Below, piece by piece: positions 25,604 to 37,311 of a stretch of 64,000 nt of DNA. The DNA lies in NCBI GenBank assembly GCA_024349245.1, contig JALDNG010000798.1, forward strand, positions 124,001 through 188,000, given 5' to 3'. A program made the position numbers and the translations under genes. This DNA is from Neodontobutis hainanensis (taxonomy: Eukaryota > Chordata > Actinopteri > Gobiiformes > Odontobutidae). Below the pieces are notes generated by a model. It was given only the letters and a program-made list of their open reading frames with translations. It ran no database searches and was not told the DNA's origin. Position 1 is the stretch's first letter. The number at the start of each line of letters is the position of its first letter.

Positions 25604-28600
25604 TTAATGATTAAGAATGAACGATTACTGATAAGATATTAATATATATAATATAAATAATTTCACGTATCAAAGGAGATGTCGGTGTCACGAATCTTTA
25701 TGTTAGCTATCTGCATGATAAGAATTTGAAAAGAAATTTTATGTGATTTTTTGAAATTTACAATGTTTAAGGCTATACTTGATAAATTAATGTTCATTTG
25801 TATATCTATTTTGTCGATTAATACGATTTCACAAAAATATAAAAGATTTATGAATATTTTTTAAAACATATGGATTATTAAATTTATTAAGTTAAGTGCA
25901 AAAAAATTTAATTTCATCTAAACACCTTACATTATACGAATCTAGTCAAATATATAAAAATTTTATTGGTTAATATTAATTTCCAAACACCATCAGTATT
26001 AAGTGTATTATCATTTTAAATTTAAATATAAATTAATTCTAAATAAACTCTTGTCTGTATCTAGATATTAACAATTAAATTGGGTTTAAAATATTCTTGA
26101 AATTTTATATAGAATTAAATACATGATTAAATTCGTTAGATTTCGCATTTTATTAAGTCGAAAAATATTGCAATATTATATAGAAGTAAAAATGTTCTAA
26201 TTTTAAATTCGAAATATTTTTTAAAGCTAAAACAAAACCTAATAAAATTTTAAATTACACATTTATTCGTTTGGTTTTGTTAAAATATATTGAAATTCTC
26301 CTGAAAAAAATCTTAAGTAAAATATTAAAATATACTCATTAATTAAAAATATAAAAATTTAACCACCTTTAAGAGAACAAAATTTTGGTTAATTTAAATG
26401 TGATGAATTCTGAAAAAGATTTCTACACACCAATATTAATGATCTTAGAGACTAAAAATTAAATAAATTGAAAAAAACAAAAATAAGTTGGATTTAATAT
26501 AAACTGATTTTCTGATCTTTAAAATATCTAAAAAACCCCTATTTACCAATCGACAATCAAATAGTTGCTTCTGTCAAATTTTCAGCTACCAATTAAATTC
26601 AATTTCTTTGATAATATAAGAGAATTTTCAACACGTAAGTAAACATAAAATCAAAATTAAAAATTAAAGAATCCGTCTTTTGATAAAAATCATTTTATCT
26701 GATGTCAAACGTTAATTTAGAATGTGAATTTCAAAAAAATCTACAATTAGATTAAAATGCATCTTTTAACGAACTTATAATTTTTTCATGATTTTCATAT
26801 TTCAAGTATTCTTCTGAATACTAATTTTAACGACATGGTTTCTTAGAATCATTTGAGCGGATGGAACATCCTTAAATATACTTTTCTTAAAAATTAAGGA
26901 TAAATACTAAAATACAGCCAAGCTCAAATCACTAATTGAAGTGTTAACATCGCATGATTTATATTTACTTTTGATCTTGGACATTTTATAAACTGTTATG
27001 TTTTTTAAGATTGTAAAATTACATAAAATTTATCCTTATTTATAGAAATAGTTCAAAGTTACTTTAGCATCATGTCGTTGGAATTTCTAAACAAGAATTG
27101 ATTATTTAAATTAAATTGTATAATAATATAATTTTTTTTAATTTCAATGATAACTTCCATTCGTAAATATATTTTTTAATTTAACACGTATAAAAACAAA
27201 TTAGCTATATAAAGAATTAACTAAGATATATTTTAACTGTTAAAAAATATATTAATAAATTATTCTCACATAAAACAAAAAATCCATTCATTTTCATCTA
27301 ATGGTGGAAGAAATAACTTCATTTTATTTTAAAAGTCAACTTTTTAATTATAATAAAATCTTCTTAGATTGAATTTCCTGATTTTAATTGTATAATAAAT
27401 ATTATTCAATTTATTTGTTCATGTATTTAATTCTGTTCATCTTATAATTTATTTTTAAAAAATGACTTAAGATAATATAAATTTTGAATGATCTAAAATG
27501 ATATTTTAAATTATAAAATTGAACGATCTTAATACATATGATTTTCTTTAAGTAAAAAATTGCATATTTAATAAAACTGTTGAAAAATTTATATTTGTGG
27601 TAAATATAAAATATCGTTTAAAAAATTTAACATAAGACATTTAGAACAACACCATTTAATACGAATAATTAAACCCAAAACTATTTATGTATTTATTGAT
27701 ATAATATTTGAATCATTCTGTTTAATACTCAAATTATAACTGTTCAAATTTAATATGAATCTTAAACATTAATTTTTATCTTAAAATGGTTTATTTATTA
27801 TTAAATTCCATTAATGTTTATGTTCAATGTATAGCGTTAGAATGAAAATCTCATTCATTATTATTTATTATTTACCATTGAGAACAGTATTTTTGACAAT
27901 AAACTATTTAAATTATTTTTAACGTATGAATGATTTTAACCTTGACTGATTATTATTAATTTGATTATATTTAACATTTTCAACATTTGAGATTTCCAAT
28001 AAAACAAAATTTTGAATGAATACAGTTAACTAGATTTTTTTACAATAATATTTGTGTACGCGCAATACTTAAAAAGACTAATGATCTCTTTCAAATTTTT
28101 AAAATAAAAAAAAATTTATTTAGACAAATTTTAAAATGTTTTATTTCATTAAATCAATTCGAATTATTGCATCTGACATAAAAATTAAGTTTCTCTAAGA
28201 CATCTAAATGAATCAAATTTACTCATATGTTAGATTAAGATTTTATTAGCTTAATTTCAATGATTTCGTTGATGTAACGCATTTCCTATTTATATAAAGT
28301 GATACTTTAATTTTAGCGTTGAAAAAGCATTTAGTTATAAGGGTGCATACACGAAACACACACTAAAACAATAAAATTCTAGATAAATATCAACACACAT
28401 GGCTCCATAATTACATAGAGACTGCTTAATTTTGTGTTCTAATTCAATTACTTTGAAAATTAACCAAAAAATTTATATCTACACAAACAAATTGTAAGAT
28501 AGCTGGAAAAATAAAAAATATAAAAGAACAATTACTAACAATGTTTGAATACGATTAAGTATGTTAAAAATAAAATTTTTCTTATCGTTTTCTATTTTAC

Positions 28601-30541
28601 CTTTTATCCTAAAATATGGCTAAAATATCGGCATTTAATAAATTGAGCTGTGAGAAATATTTCCTGTCTTTTGATAACCTAATCAGATAAAGTATTTACA
28701 TATAATTTAAAATTCATTTTTTATCGTCATCTCAAAATATATTTTGAATCAAAACAAATATACGTTCGTAGTTTGAAAGATACTAATTCAATGTGTTTGG
28801 TCTTTAAACATTTTGAATTATTGCATATATTGGCTTTTATAAATTAGAAAAAGTAGAACTTTGAACCATATTTCCCTTTCTTTTTTAAATATCTATTTAA
28901 ATAACTTCGAAATTATAGATAATTAAAACTAAAATTATGCGTAATTTAAACTATCAACATTCTTCATTCATGATACCAACCTAATATTTAAAATCTTCTG
29001 CAATTATTATGTAAATTTCGGAAGATATCTTCATTCAATTGAAATTTTTTTCATAATTTAATTTTAAATTTTATTAAATAATGAGCTGATTGTGATTTTT
29101 AACTTTTGCGTCTCATATAAGCGTTTTTTAAAATATTAAAGAAAAATAAAAAAATGGTTAAAAGTTGTAATTTCTCTGTAAAGGTACATTATTAAATAAC
29201 ATTCAAAATATGTCAAATTTCAATGAATATCTTTCTTTATAATTTTTATTTGTAATCCTAGAGATGATTATCTCTAACTATAATCCTGATAGTATACACA
29301 TATGTTTATGAATTAATATGGCCAACGTTAAACATGATGAAAATATTCATCATAATAAAATCAAGCATGTTTCAAATATTTCACTGTTCATGTTAAACTT
29401 GTTTTATATTGATAAATTTCAGAACAAATATATTCATTAATACGTAAAATTATAAATTGATCATAAAAAATGCACTAATTTTATCAATATTAAATTTTTA
29501 AGTCGTAAATATTTTATGAAAATAATTAATCTTGTTGAATCTAATTTACAATCTCGAAATTAACTGATCATCTTTACAATCACTATTATAAATAATTTAA
29601 CATATAATCATCTATTATATAAAATATCTTATAATATGTTAAAATTGATATTATATTCTAAGAAATTTTAGTTTGTAAAACAATTCTTAATAATTTTACG
29701 ATTTTAAAATAGTTGGCAGTGCTACAAAAAGAATTTTTAAAGAGTATCAAATAAAAAATCTTATTGCAGATATTTTTCTTTTTACTCTTTACTCGTTAAA
29801 ATGAATATATCAATGACATATAAATCGAATATTAATTTAGAAAAATGTTATAAAGGTCAATATACATCGATGTGCTAATACATATACAAATAATATATGA
29901 AAATTTGTTATAAAATTAATATCCTTAAATATAATTTATAGTTGAAGAATTATGTCAAACGTAAGTATTGAAAATCGACAAGAAAATTGTTGTCACATCA
30001 ATTAGATAAAATCATATGACATATAATAGAATTCTTTGTAAAGTATGGTTGATTTATCATATATTTCATTTTAAAACGATTTCAATAAATTAGATAAAAC
30101 ATTCTGCGTTAATAAAAATGAAAATTCTACAATACGACCTTTTTATCGCATAAAGCTATTTATTACAATCTATATAATGGATTGATGTCATTCAAAAAAG
30201 ATTAATTAGATATAAACTACCTTTAAGTCCAAACACAAGTAAGTTATAATTTAAAGAATTTCAAAGTTAATTATTTATGTTATTGCATATTAAATTAATT
30301 TCCAAGATTTTTGAACTATTCTTTGATGAATAAACAAAGAATGAACGAAATATATTATTACCCGATATAAGAGAATTAAATATTTATGAATTTTTTTAAA
30401 AACTTGGAAAAGAATACAAATAGTTTTTGATGATTTATTAATTTAAAAGCTTTCAAATATGGTTTATTGGAGAATTAAATAAAGTAAATTTCGACAATAC
30501 AATTATTTGATATTCTTATTGAAAAAATATATTCTGTATTT
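25604..30541. other. Long AT-rich desert downstream of the gene
   Basis: Almost 5 kb with no open frame of note, no island and no repeat recognised. It is the emptiest stretch in the window and is among the most AT-rich. Confidence 0.55.
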
Positions 30542-31555
30542 TTAAAGAAAAAATTCATCGCACTTGAAAATGAATTGTACACATGTCCTTATATGCTTGA
30601 AATACACTAGATTTAACATTGTTCTTTTATAAATAGATTTAAGATACCTTTCCCAAAGTTCTACCATATTTTTTATAATTATCAATAAATGAAAAATCAA
30701 TAAAAACACCACATCGAATGCACACCCTGTTATTCTGTGAAACGATAGTTTGGCAAAGCTTAATATATCATTGTATGATACTGCAAATGTTTTTTGCCTC
30801 AAATTTGACATTAGCTCTGAAACATCTTTGTGAAATCTTCGAGTAACACGTTTACTTCTCAAATTTACTTTATCTTTTTTAACCAGATAATGCAAAACAT
30901 ACTCAAACTGTCGATAAGTATTGATTAGCTGTGCCGGTAGTTTAGAACCAATTTTAATTGAGTTAATTCGAAAAAAGATGTTTTCAAAATGATATAGAAT
31001 GCTTAAATTCATTAAAACACGCTCAAAAAATCTTAATTCATGTCCATTTGATATAAAAGATTTAGAGAGAGTAAAAATGTTTTCTTTGTCAAATTCATAT
31101 ATCCATTTAACGTATGGAAACTTTGAACGCCTCCACGCCCGTAAATGATTTAAATCTTTGTCAATTGAAAAGTCGTCTTGATAATTTACATTTACATGCT
31201 CTTTAAATGTTGGATACGTACACTGCTCATTTTCTCGTTTGTTGATAGATGTCAAAAGTTTGGGTTCCTGCTCGATCTTCAAATTTATCGATCCTGTTGC
31301 AAATAAAGAGCCGTATCTTCGATATTTAGACTGAACGAGTAATTTCGCATTTTTGTATCGAATTTTGTTCATCAGCGAGATTTTTGATTGATACTGATTT
31401 ATTTTCAAATAAAGGGGAGCTTCTCTTGAATAAAAATTAAATATAGAGGGTCTATTGATAAAATATAAACGCAATAGCTTATTCCGTTTTTCATAATATC
31501 TTTGATTGATTAATACTCTTCGTGGGTAAATAGTCCCGACACTAGATTTTTCCAA
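30542..31555 (-). CDS. Main body of the same unknown protein (ORF B, 337 residues, C-terminal membrane segment)
   Basis: Unknown family; this is the longest open frame in the window. The nominal first codon (31555-31553) is TTG. The first ATG is internal, at 31372-31370 (residue 62), yet homology with the decayed copy extends upstream of it through YYEKRNKLLRL (20-30) into ORF A, so this is not an independent start. The protein is basic, rich in R, K, N, F and Y, with aromatic clusters (LRAWRR 138-143, FPYVKWIYEFD 146-156). Residues about 279-294 (AFDVVFLLIFHLLIII) form one hydrophobic segment, probably a membrane helix, followed by KNMVELWERYLKSIYKR and a Cys-containing tail ending KCDEFFL. 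With the ORF A signal peptide this predicts a secreted or single-pass membrane protein. Arg is often CGN, unlike a composition-driven AT desert, which argues for past selection. A minus-strand AATAAA lies at 30468-30463, about 75 bases after the stop, but this hexamer is common here by chance. No catalytic motif is visible. Confidence 0.85.
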   Translation of the reverse strand: MEKSSVGTIYPRRVLINQRYYEKRNKLLRLYFINRPSIFNFYSREAPLYLKINQYQSKISLMNKIRYKNAKLLVQSKYRRYGSLFATGSINLKIEQEPKLLTSINKRENEQCTYPTFKEHVNVNYQDDFSIDKDLNHLRAWRRSKFPYVKWIYEFDKENIFTLSKSFISNGHELRFFERVLMNLSILYHFENIFFRINSIKIGSKLPAQLINTYRQFEYVLHYLVKKDKVNLRSKRVTRRFHKDVSELMSNLRQKTFAVSYNDILSFAKLSFHRITGCAFDVVFLLIFHLLIIIKNMVELWERYLKSIYKRTMLNLVYFKHIRTCVQFIFKCDEFFL

Positions 31556-31567
31556 TGAAATCGATTC

Positions 31568-31816
31568 TTATATGCTCGAATAATTAATACCACTACCAAT
31601 AGAATTTGGTTCTTTAGAAGATAAATCTGCAACAGGAACATGACTTCGTAAATTACGGGATGATAGCGTGATTGCGCTTGACGAATATTGTGGATATTTG
31701 TTCTTTGAAATTAAGTATTCGGCTCCTTTTGTCTTTCTATCTTCATCTATAATCGGAGAAATTATAAATGATTTATTTAATATCAATATAAAAATAAAAT
31801 ATATATCCATTATCAT
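31568..31816 (-). CDS. N-terminal part of an unknown secreted/membrane protein (ORF A, 82 residues)
   Basis: I do not recognise this protein. It starts at the ATG complementary to 31814-31816 (Met-Ile-Met). Residues 5-20 are a strongly hydrophobic run (YFIFILILNKSFIIS), a typical signal peptide with likely cleavage near residues 20-22. An acidic/basic stretch follows (DEDRKTKG, 24-31), then a Ser-rich segment (45-53) and RNLR (54-57). The frame ends at TAA (31570-31568). It is in exactly the same frame as the 337-residue frame that follows; only that stop and four sense codons (ESIS) separate them. The decayed copy at 46665-45430 has a counterpart of this segment (KMDKTKEA against DEDRKTKGAE) directly followed by the counterpart of ORF B, so ORF A is the amino end of one larger unit. 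Base composition is clearly less AT-rich than the surroundings. Either the TAA is a recent nonsense mutation, or it is removed or read through; the sequence does not decide. Confidence 0.75.
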   Translation of the reverse strand: MIMDIYFIFILILNKSFIISPIIDEDRKTKGAEYLISKNKYPQYSSSAITLSSRNLRSHVPVADLSSKEPNSIGSGINYSSI

Positions 31817-33395
31817 GAATAACTTCGTAAATAAACGCGTGCGTTCGTAACTGTGAATGATTATTGTTTTTGAAACTTTTTAGTTTACTCAAATTTTCGA
31901 TGAGATTCATCTTCATTATATATTATCTTACAATCCAAAAAATAAATATCACACTCTCTCAATTTTAGCTAAAACTCTAAAACGATCGATTATTTAACGT
32001 ATAATAAATAAATTTAAACGTAATAAAGTGAATACAAAATATTTTTACATTGAGTTAAAATGAAAATAAATTATTTCATAATGCTTTTTATGTTTAAGTA
32101 TATAACGTTTACTTATCAATTTGAAAAATTCATTGATATATATATATGATAAAATTAACACGATAGTTGTCTGTTTTCCAGTCTTGTAGAGGAAAAGAAT
32201 AAGAACTTTTTGTGTTGATAAAGTCTCAAAACACTTAAATTGATTAAAAACGTTTTTATTGTTATTTAAAAAAGAAAGACATTGATGTGTGACACTGAAG
32301 TCAAAATAATTTTAATCAGAATATTATTTACTTTAATGTATGAAATAAAATTAATATATTTTATCTTTTTGATATTTTTATTTAACTATGTTTTAAATTC
32401 TGTTTATTAATTTCATATTTTTCATAGAATTCATTATTAAATCTTATTAAACTTAAATAATAGACATGATTGATTGAATTCAGAAATTTAAATTATCGAA
32501 AGATTCAGAATAGACATAAGCTTTTGAATATTTATAAAAATCTATAAACTAATATATATACATACAAAATCAAATTCAATCATATATTCAAAATATGGAG
32601 TAATTTTTGATGATTTAGCTAGTTCTATGTAGCAATAATATCTGCAGATTTTTTTAAAGTTTAAATATTAATTTGATCTTTAGTCAAACGAGATTTTTAT
32701 CATTGATATTTAATATTATGGAGTAAATTAACGAAAATCGGACATTTTTTGAAGAAGTGTATTATATTTATCTATAAATGAAAATTTTATGTTGAGAGAA
32801 TAATGTTAATTACATTTTTTTTCGTTTTATTTAACATTGATTTTTTCAAAAATACTTTTGATCAATATTTATTTTTATCGATTTCTTCGAATAAATATAA
32901 TTCATTAATCATTGAAATCCATGATATTTGATGACAGCCATACAAGTCATTAATCATTTTTTCAAATAACGTTAAAATTCTTTCTTTATGACAAAAATTC
33001 AAGCTTCTTACATTATATATTGAAAGTTATGCAAACTTTATTTCGCAAATTCGTAATATGAAATATTTAATTTGAAAATTATTATGCTGAATATCCTCTG
33101 GAATTTTTATTATATCTAGGTATAAATTGAATATCATATCTATTTCCCATGTTCTATGAATTGCGATGAAATAGAATAAGAAATATAATAATCTGAATAA
33201 ATTTAAAACAAGTTATATTGGTTTATAAAATCTAGAAATCTCATATGAAAATGTAGCATTTCAAATAAATTTGACAAGATGACTTTTATACCTACACAGA
33301 TTTATTGTCTTATTAGAATCTGTTATTTCATGTCCATCAAACTATAATATCTGTTGCTTTAATTTCTACTGCTTAAGAAAAGGAAAATAAATGTA
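31817..33395. other. AT-rich DNA upstream of the gene
   Basis: Contains whatever promoter the gene uses. No distinctive element is visible. A small CpG-bearing patch (AAACGCGTGCGTTCG, 31837-31851) lies about 20 bases upstream of the ATG. The upstream bases near 31845-31870 vaguely resemble those above the 46 kb relic, so homology may extend a little beyond the coding part. Confidence 0.4.
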
Positions 33396-33748
33396 ATGAT
33401 TTTTGTGATAAATATTTCTAAATTTATCATGAATAATTTTGATGTATCAATCATAAATGACTTCGTGTAAATTTGTTCCAAATGACATCTTATGTGATTA
33501 AAAATTCATCCAGAGATATTCGATATTTTATTTTTTACAACTTGAGTTTCAATAGATTTAATAAAATATACAAAAGTTCTTACTTGAAAAGTGATATATC
33601 ATCGAGTTTTATATGCAGTAAACGTTTTTCGGATATCATTAATGTACAAATTTTACTTTATAAAACTTTAATCCGTCCATATATCGATAACATAGGAATA
33701 AAGAAATTATTATCCTTAGGAATGCTTGAAATAAATAAGAACTCATAA
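33396..33748 (+). pseudogene. Possible N-terminal fragment of the same family, or reverse-transcriptase-like relic
   Basis: The plus-strand frame from 33473 (a TTG, not an ATG) is open for 91 codons. It carries SYVIKN, ICSKRFSDIINVQILL, then LIRPYIDN and LEINKNS. These can be laid on EYLISKN, INQRYYEKRNKLL, INRPSIFN and LKINQYQS of the family in that order with small gaps. An ATG at 33396 in another frame gives MIFVINISKFI, like the signal peptide. The string LLYKTLIRP also resembles the thumb region of LINE reverse transcriptases. No catalytic YxDD motif or other LINE part is visible, so I prefer the family reading, weakly. Confidence 0.32.
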
Positions 33749-34619
33749 ATAAAATAACAACTTATTCACAATATACCACAAAATTTTTAAATTATTTTTG
33801 ATATCAGCGAATACGAAGTAAAAAAAGAATAACGTATGAAATTTTCTCGTATTTTAAAAATAAACAATAAGAATTTTGGATTTAATGATGAATGCCGAAA
33901 TATTTTTCTTATTTTTGTGTTTTAAAAAACATAAAAGATAAAATGACACAGTTATTCAAATGTCAAAATCAATTTTCATCGATGTACTTGACTTTATAAA
34001 TCTGAAATATAGTTTTGATCGTATTTATCAAAATTGATGCATAAAATTATAAATTTACCATTCAGGAAGTTTCTTACAGTATTTTATCTTACATAAACCT
34101 TAAAGTTTCAAAACGAAGCTTTAAAATAAATAAGGCAATTTATTATAATTTATTTTATTGATTTATTTGTGTTAAAATTGGCCAAACACAGAATAATTAT
34201 TCTTATAAAATAGTTTAAATCGCTTAAAATTTTTAATATTGATTGATTTTGACATTATCATAATTCATTAATTCTCAATAATCTTAAAAATTCCTATCCT
34301 ATACCATAAATATTTTACCTGTTCTACATTAAGAAGAGAATCATGAAAAAATAGAAAATTTAATTTTGAAAATATACATCATCATTTTAAAAATGTTTTC
34401 TGAGATATTTGATAAATAATTCTGTAAATGTTGAATTTAAATTATAAAGAACATAAATGTTTTGAAATTTAGAACAAATGAGAATATCTCGGTCGCATAT
34501 TTATCACTTTCTTAAGATTTCAGATTGAAAATTATGAGTAGAAATATCTAACCATAAAAAATTTGTTGCTTTCAAATTAACTGTATCAAAAATTAACGTT
34601 ATTGAGGTACTCAAGCTAG

Positions 34620-34800
34620 GGATGCTTCCATTAAGTGATTTACTGTAAAGAGTGACTCGCTGATTCGTAGAGCATATGTTTCTCTTTTACTCTCAAATCT
34701 TTCTTGATGAATAGGTTTAAAAACTCCCCGTATCTTCGTTATTTATCTTTAATAATATTGAATCCGTTAACAGGATAATAAATATAATATTTTAAAATTT
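34620..34800 (-). pseudogene. Possible fragment of the same family around the YRRYG motif
   Basis: Minus-strand codons near 34740-34725 spell Lys-stop-Arg-Arg-Tyr-Gly with 16 of 17 bases identical to the gene's Lys-Tyr-Arg-Arg-Tyr-Gly codons. The frame then stays open for about 30 codons with DLRVKEKHMLYES, comparable with NLKIEQEPKLLTS. It lies about 3 kb upstream of the intact gene on the same strand. The stretch is richer in G+C than its flanks. Similarity fades beyond these blocks. Confidence 0.35.
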
Positions 34801-34823
34801 ATTCAAAAAAATTTGCCGTTCTC

Positions 34824-34860
34824 CGCGTGAATATTTTTTCATGCGCGTAACGCACGCGCG
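34824..34860. repeat. G/C-only hairpin cluster
   Basis: GCGCGT (34843-34848) and ACGCGC (34854-34859) can pair around a five-base loop. Just upstream, CGCGTGAA (34824-34831) can pair with the TTCA and CGCG of 34838-34847 around a six-base loop with a two-base bulge. The two foldings share bases and exclude each other. In surroundings of about 20% G+C this is a striking structure. Its function is unknown. Confidence 0.5.
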
Positions 34861-35536
34861 TAGTAATAATTTAAAATAAATCAGTTATTGTTTATGTTCA
34901 AAATATTTTTTTACTAACTTTGCTCATAATATTTCATTTAATTTCGTTTATCACTTATATTAAAGAATAATTTATTTTGAAATTATAAAACAAAATCATA
35001 TTCGTGTGTATTCAAGAATAATGAACTTCATGTTGATTTATAATTTCAAAAATAATAAACAAGAATATCACGTAAATTATGTGATTTTTTACAAGCTTTT
35101 TCATATTCTCGTGTCAGCTCTCACTTGAATAAACTTGTAAGATATTAAAAATTTATAAAATGATGATTCTTAAATAAAAATGATAGTTATTTTAAAATTA
35201 ATGTTTCATAAAATAAAGTAAGACCATATAGACAAAAAGTATTAATTACACAAATATTACCTTATATTTCACTGACTTAGAATATTAATCTTACTGTTAT
35301 TGATTAGTAAGCCATACTTCGATAGCGATACACTATTTTAAAGTCCTTATGACAAATTTATTGGATAAAAATAAACTTTAATCCTAGTGCTCTTAAAATT
35401 TTTACATAAATACCTATGAATTACAAACAATTTTTAAATTATTCTAACATCAAGGATTTAAATTTATTGAAACTCTATCTACGCTTCATATAATCTGTGA
35501 TTATAATTAGAAGAATGGAGAATATTTTTAATGTCT

Positions 35537-35547
35537 GGGGCGCCGCG
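35537..35547. other. Run of 11 consecutive G/C bases
   Basis: GGGGCGCCGCG, including the palindrome GGCGCC, stands alone in AT-rich DNA. It is similar in kind to the clusters at 3146 and 34841. Lesser clusters are at 37915-37929 (GCGGGGCTTCCGGAG) and 54357-54366 (CCTCCCCGCG). Confidence 0.55.
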
Positions 35548-37125
35548 AACACAATTTGATAAAAACCTGTAAGTCGAGATAGGTTATTATTGTTAATCTC
35601 AGTATATTTACATTGATCAATCGTAGATTTTAATTCAGTTGCATTTTTAGATGTCTAAAAAATCTTAAAAACATAGATTTTTGTTGTAATTAACCTTGAT
35701 AAGTAATTTAAGACTTTATATATACGGTTTAAATCAGTAAAGGAATCTTATTCAATAAACTATTAAAAATTTAATTAGAATTCAATTCAGATAAAATACG
35801 AAAATCATTAAATATACAAACATCTTAAATAAAATAAAGAATTATATTCAAACATCATACCATATTTAATGTACGAAAATGATATTTAAAATTTTCATTT
35901 CTTATCACTTGTTCTTTAAAATTATTATGAGTATTTATGATAAAGATTACAAAATAAAAAAGTATGCCTTTAATTAAATCAACTTATAAAATGTTTGCAA
36001 GTCATATTTTCTACATAATTAATAAAAGTTTCAAGAATTTTTAGCAATTCAGAAAAAAGAAAACACACAAGATTAATGTTATAAATAAAACTTCAGATCT
36101 TTGACCGTTTAATTAAGAAAAATGACGTTTAATTAATCAAGAGGTTAAAATAAGTTATAGCATAGTTTAGTTTATTTCAGATCTCTGCTAAGAATTCGAA
36201 ACACAAAAACGTTAATTATCGATTTATACAATACACCAAAATAGATAACAAACCCGAGTCTATATTATGATATTTTATAAATTTTTAGTTGTCTCTATCT
36301 TCATGTAAGTTTATCATTTTTTCTGTTTAATGAAGAACAATAAACAAAGTATTAGAGATAAATAAATGATTTATCATAAGTCACTTGCTTAAGTTTATGT
36401 TCCATAACTTTACGTAAAATATGGAAATCCTCAAAATATATGTGCAAATTTTATTTTAAGATAATAAATTATTAACGCGTAAAAGGTATTATTTGATCGA
36501 CACAGGGATATTATAGGTATTATTCGTCATGTCAACCATTTAGAAGTTAATGAGTTATTCTTGAAAAAGCAATATATAACAATGGATTTATCATATCTTT
36601 AACTGAAGATAATTGTAAACATTTATATAATATGAAAATATCTCTTAATCATTTAACATACCATATTTTCATATTCATTAAAACTAAGGATTGCTAGCAA
36701 TTACCTTTGTTTTATTCAAGTAGTGATGTATCAATTAACGAATTAGATTATTCCATTTATTATATAATCTCAAAACATTTTAATATATATTAGATTTTAT
36801 TCCGTAAAAATATAGAACATTCAAAAGGGAGAAAGATTACCATTTCAAATTTCATTCTATTAATTATTATTTAATCATTATTTAATTCAACCTGGCATGA
36901 TTGAAATGTTTTAATTTATAAAATAAATACATATATATTCTCTTTAGTCGTTCATACACAATTGAGAGCATCCATCTATAACCTGTATCGAATATTTTAT
37001 CTTGAACTAATATGCATCAAAATATATTTATCAACTTAATATCTTCTAGTTTAAAACGTTTTTGTATTTTATCATATCATTATCTATTATGTTATTGTTA
37101 TTAATAACCTCGATTTCTCGATTAC

Positions 37126-37311
37126 TCACGTTTTTTGCTTTATAATAAAACACAGAAAAGGGCTAAAAAAATAAGTAAATTTCTCATAAATAACCAGACG
37201 TAGTATTAATCGAATAAGAGTTATATGAGAGTTAGAAATTGATAATATTATATATTTTGAAATATCTACCTCAATATTTTCACAGAGACTGATTCGTTTT
37301 ATAAGTAGCAA
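37126..37311 (-). pseudogene. Possible fragment of the same family around the ISNGH motif
   Basis: A 61-codon minus-strand open stretch contains CENIEVDISKYI, ISNSHITLIRLIL and YEKFTYFF. The gene has KENIFTLSKSF, ISNGHELRFFERVL and YHFENIFF (ORF B 157-195) in the same order. Gaps of a few residues are needed. Suggestive, not proven. Confidence 0.35.

Noticed and set aside
30463..30468. AATAAA poly(A) signal downstream of the gene
   Set aside because: The hexamer occurs every few hundred bases at this composition, so its position is not informative.
31668..31850. 60-codon plus-strand open frame over the signal-peptide region
   Set aside because: It is antisense to ORF A, which has a signal peptide and a homologous copy; the plus-strand frame has neither.
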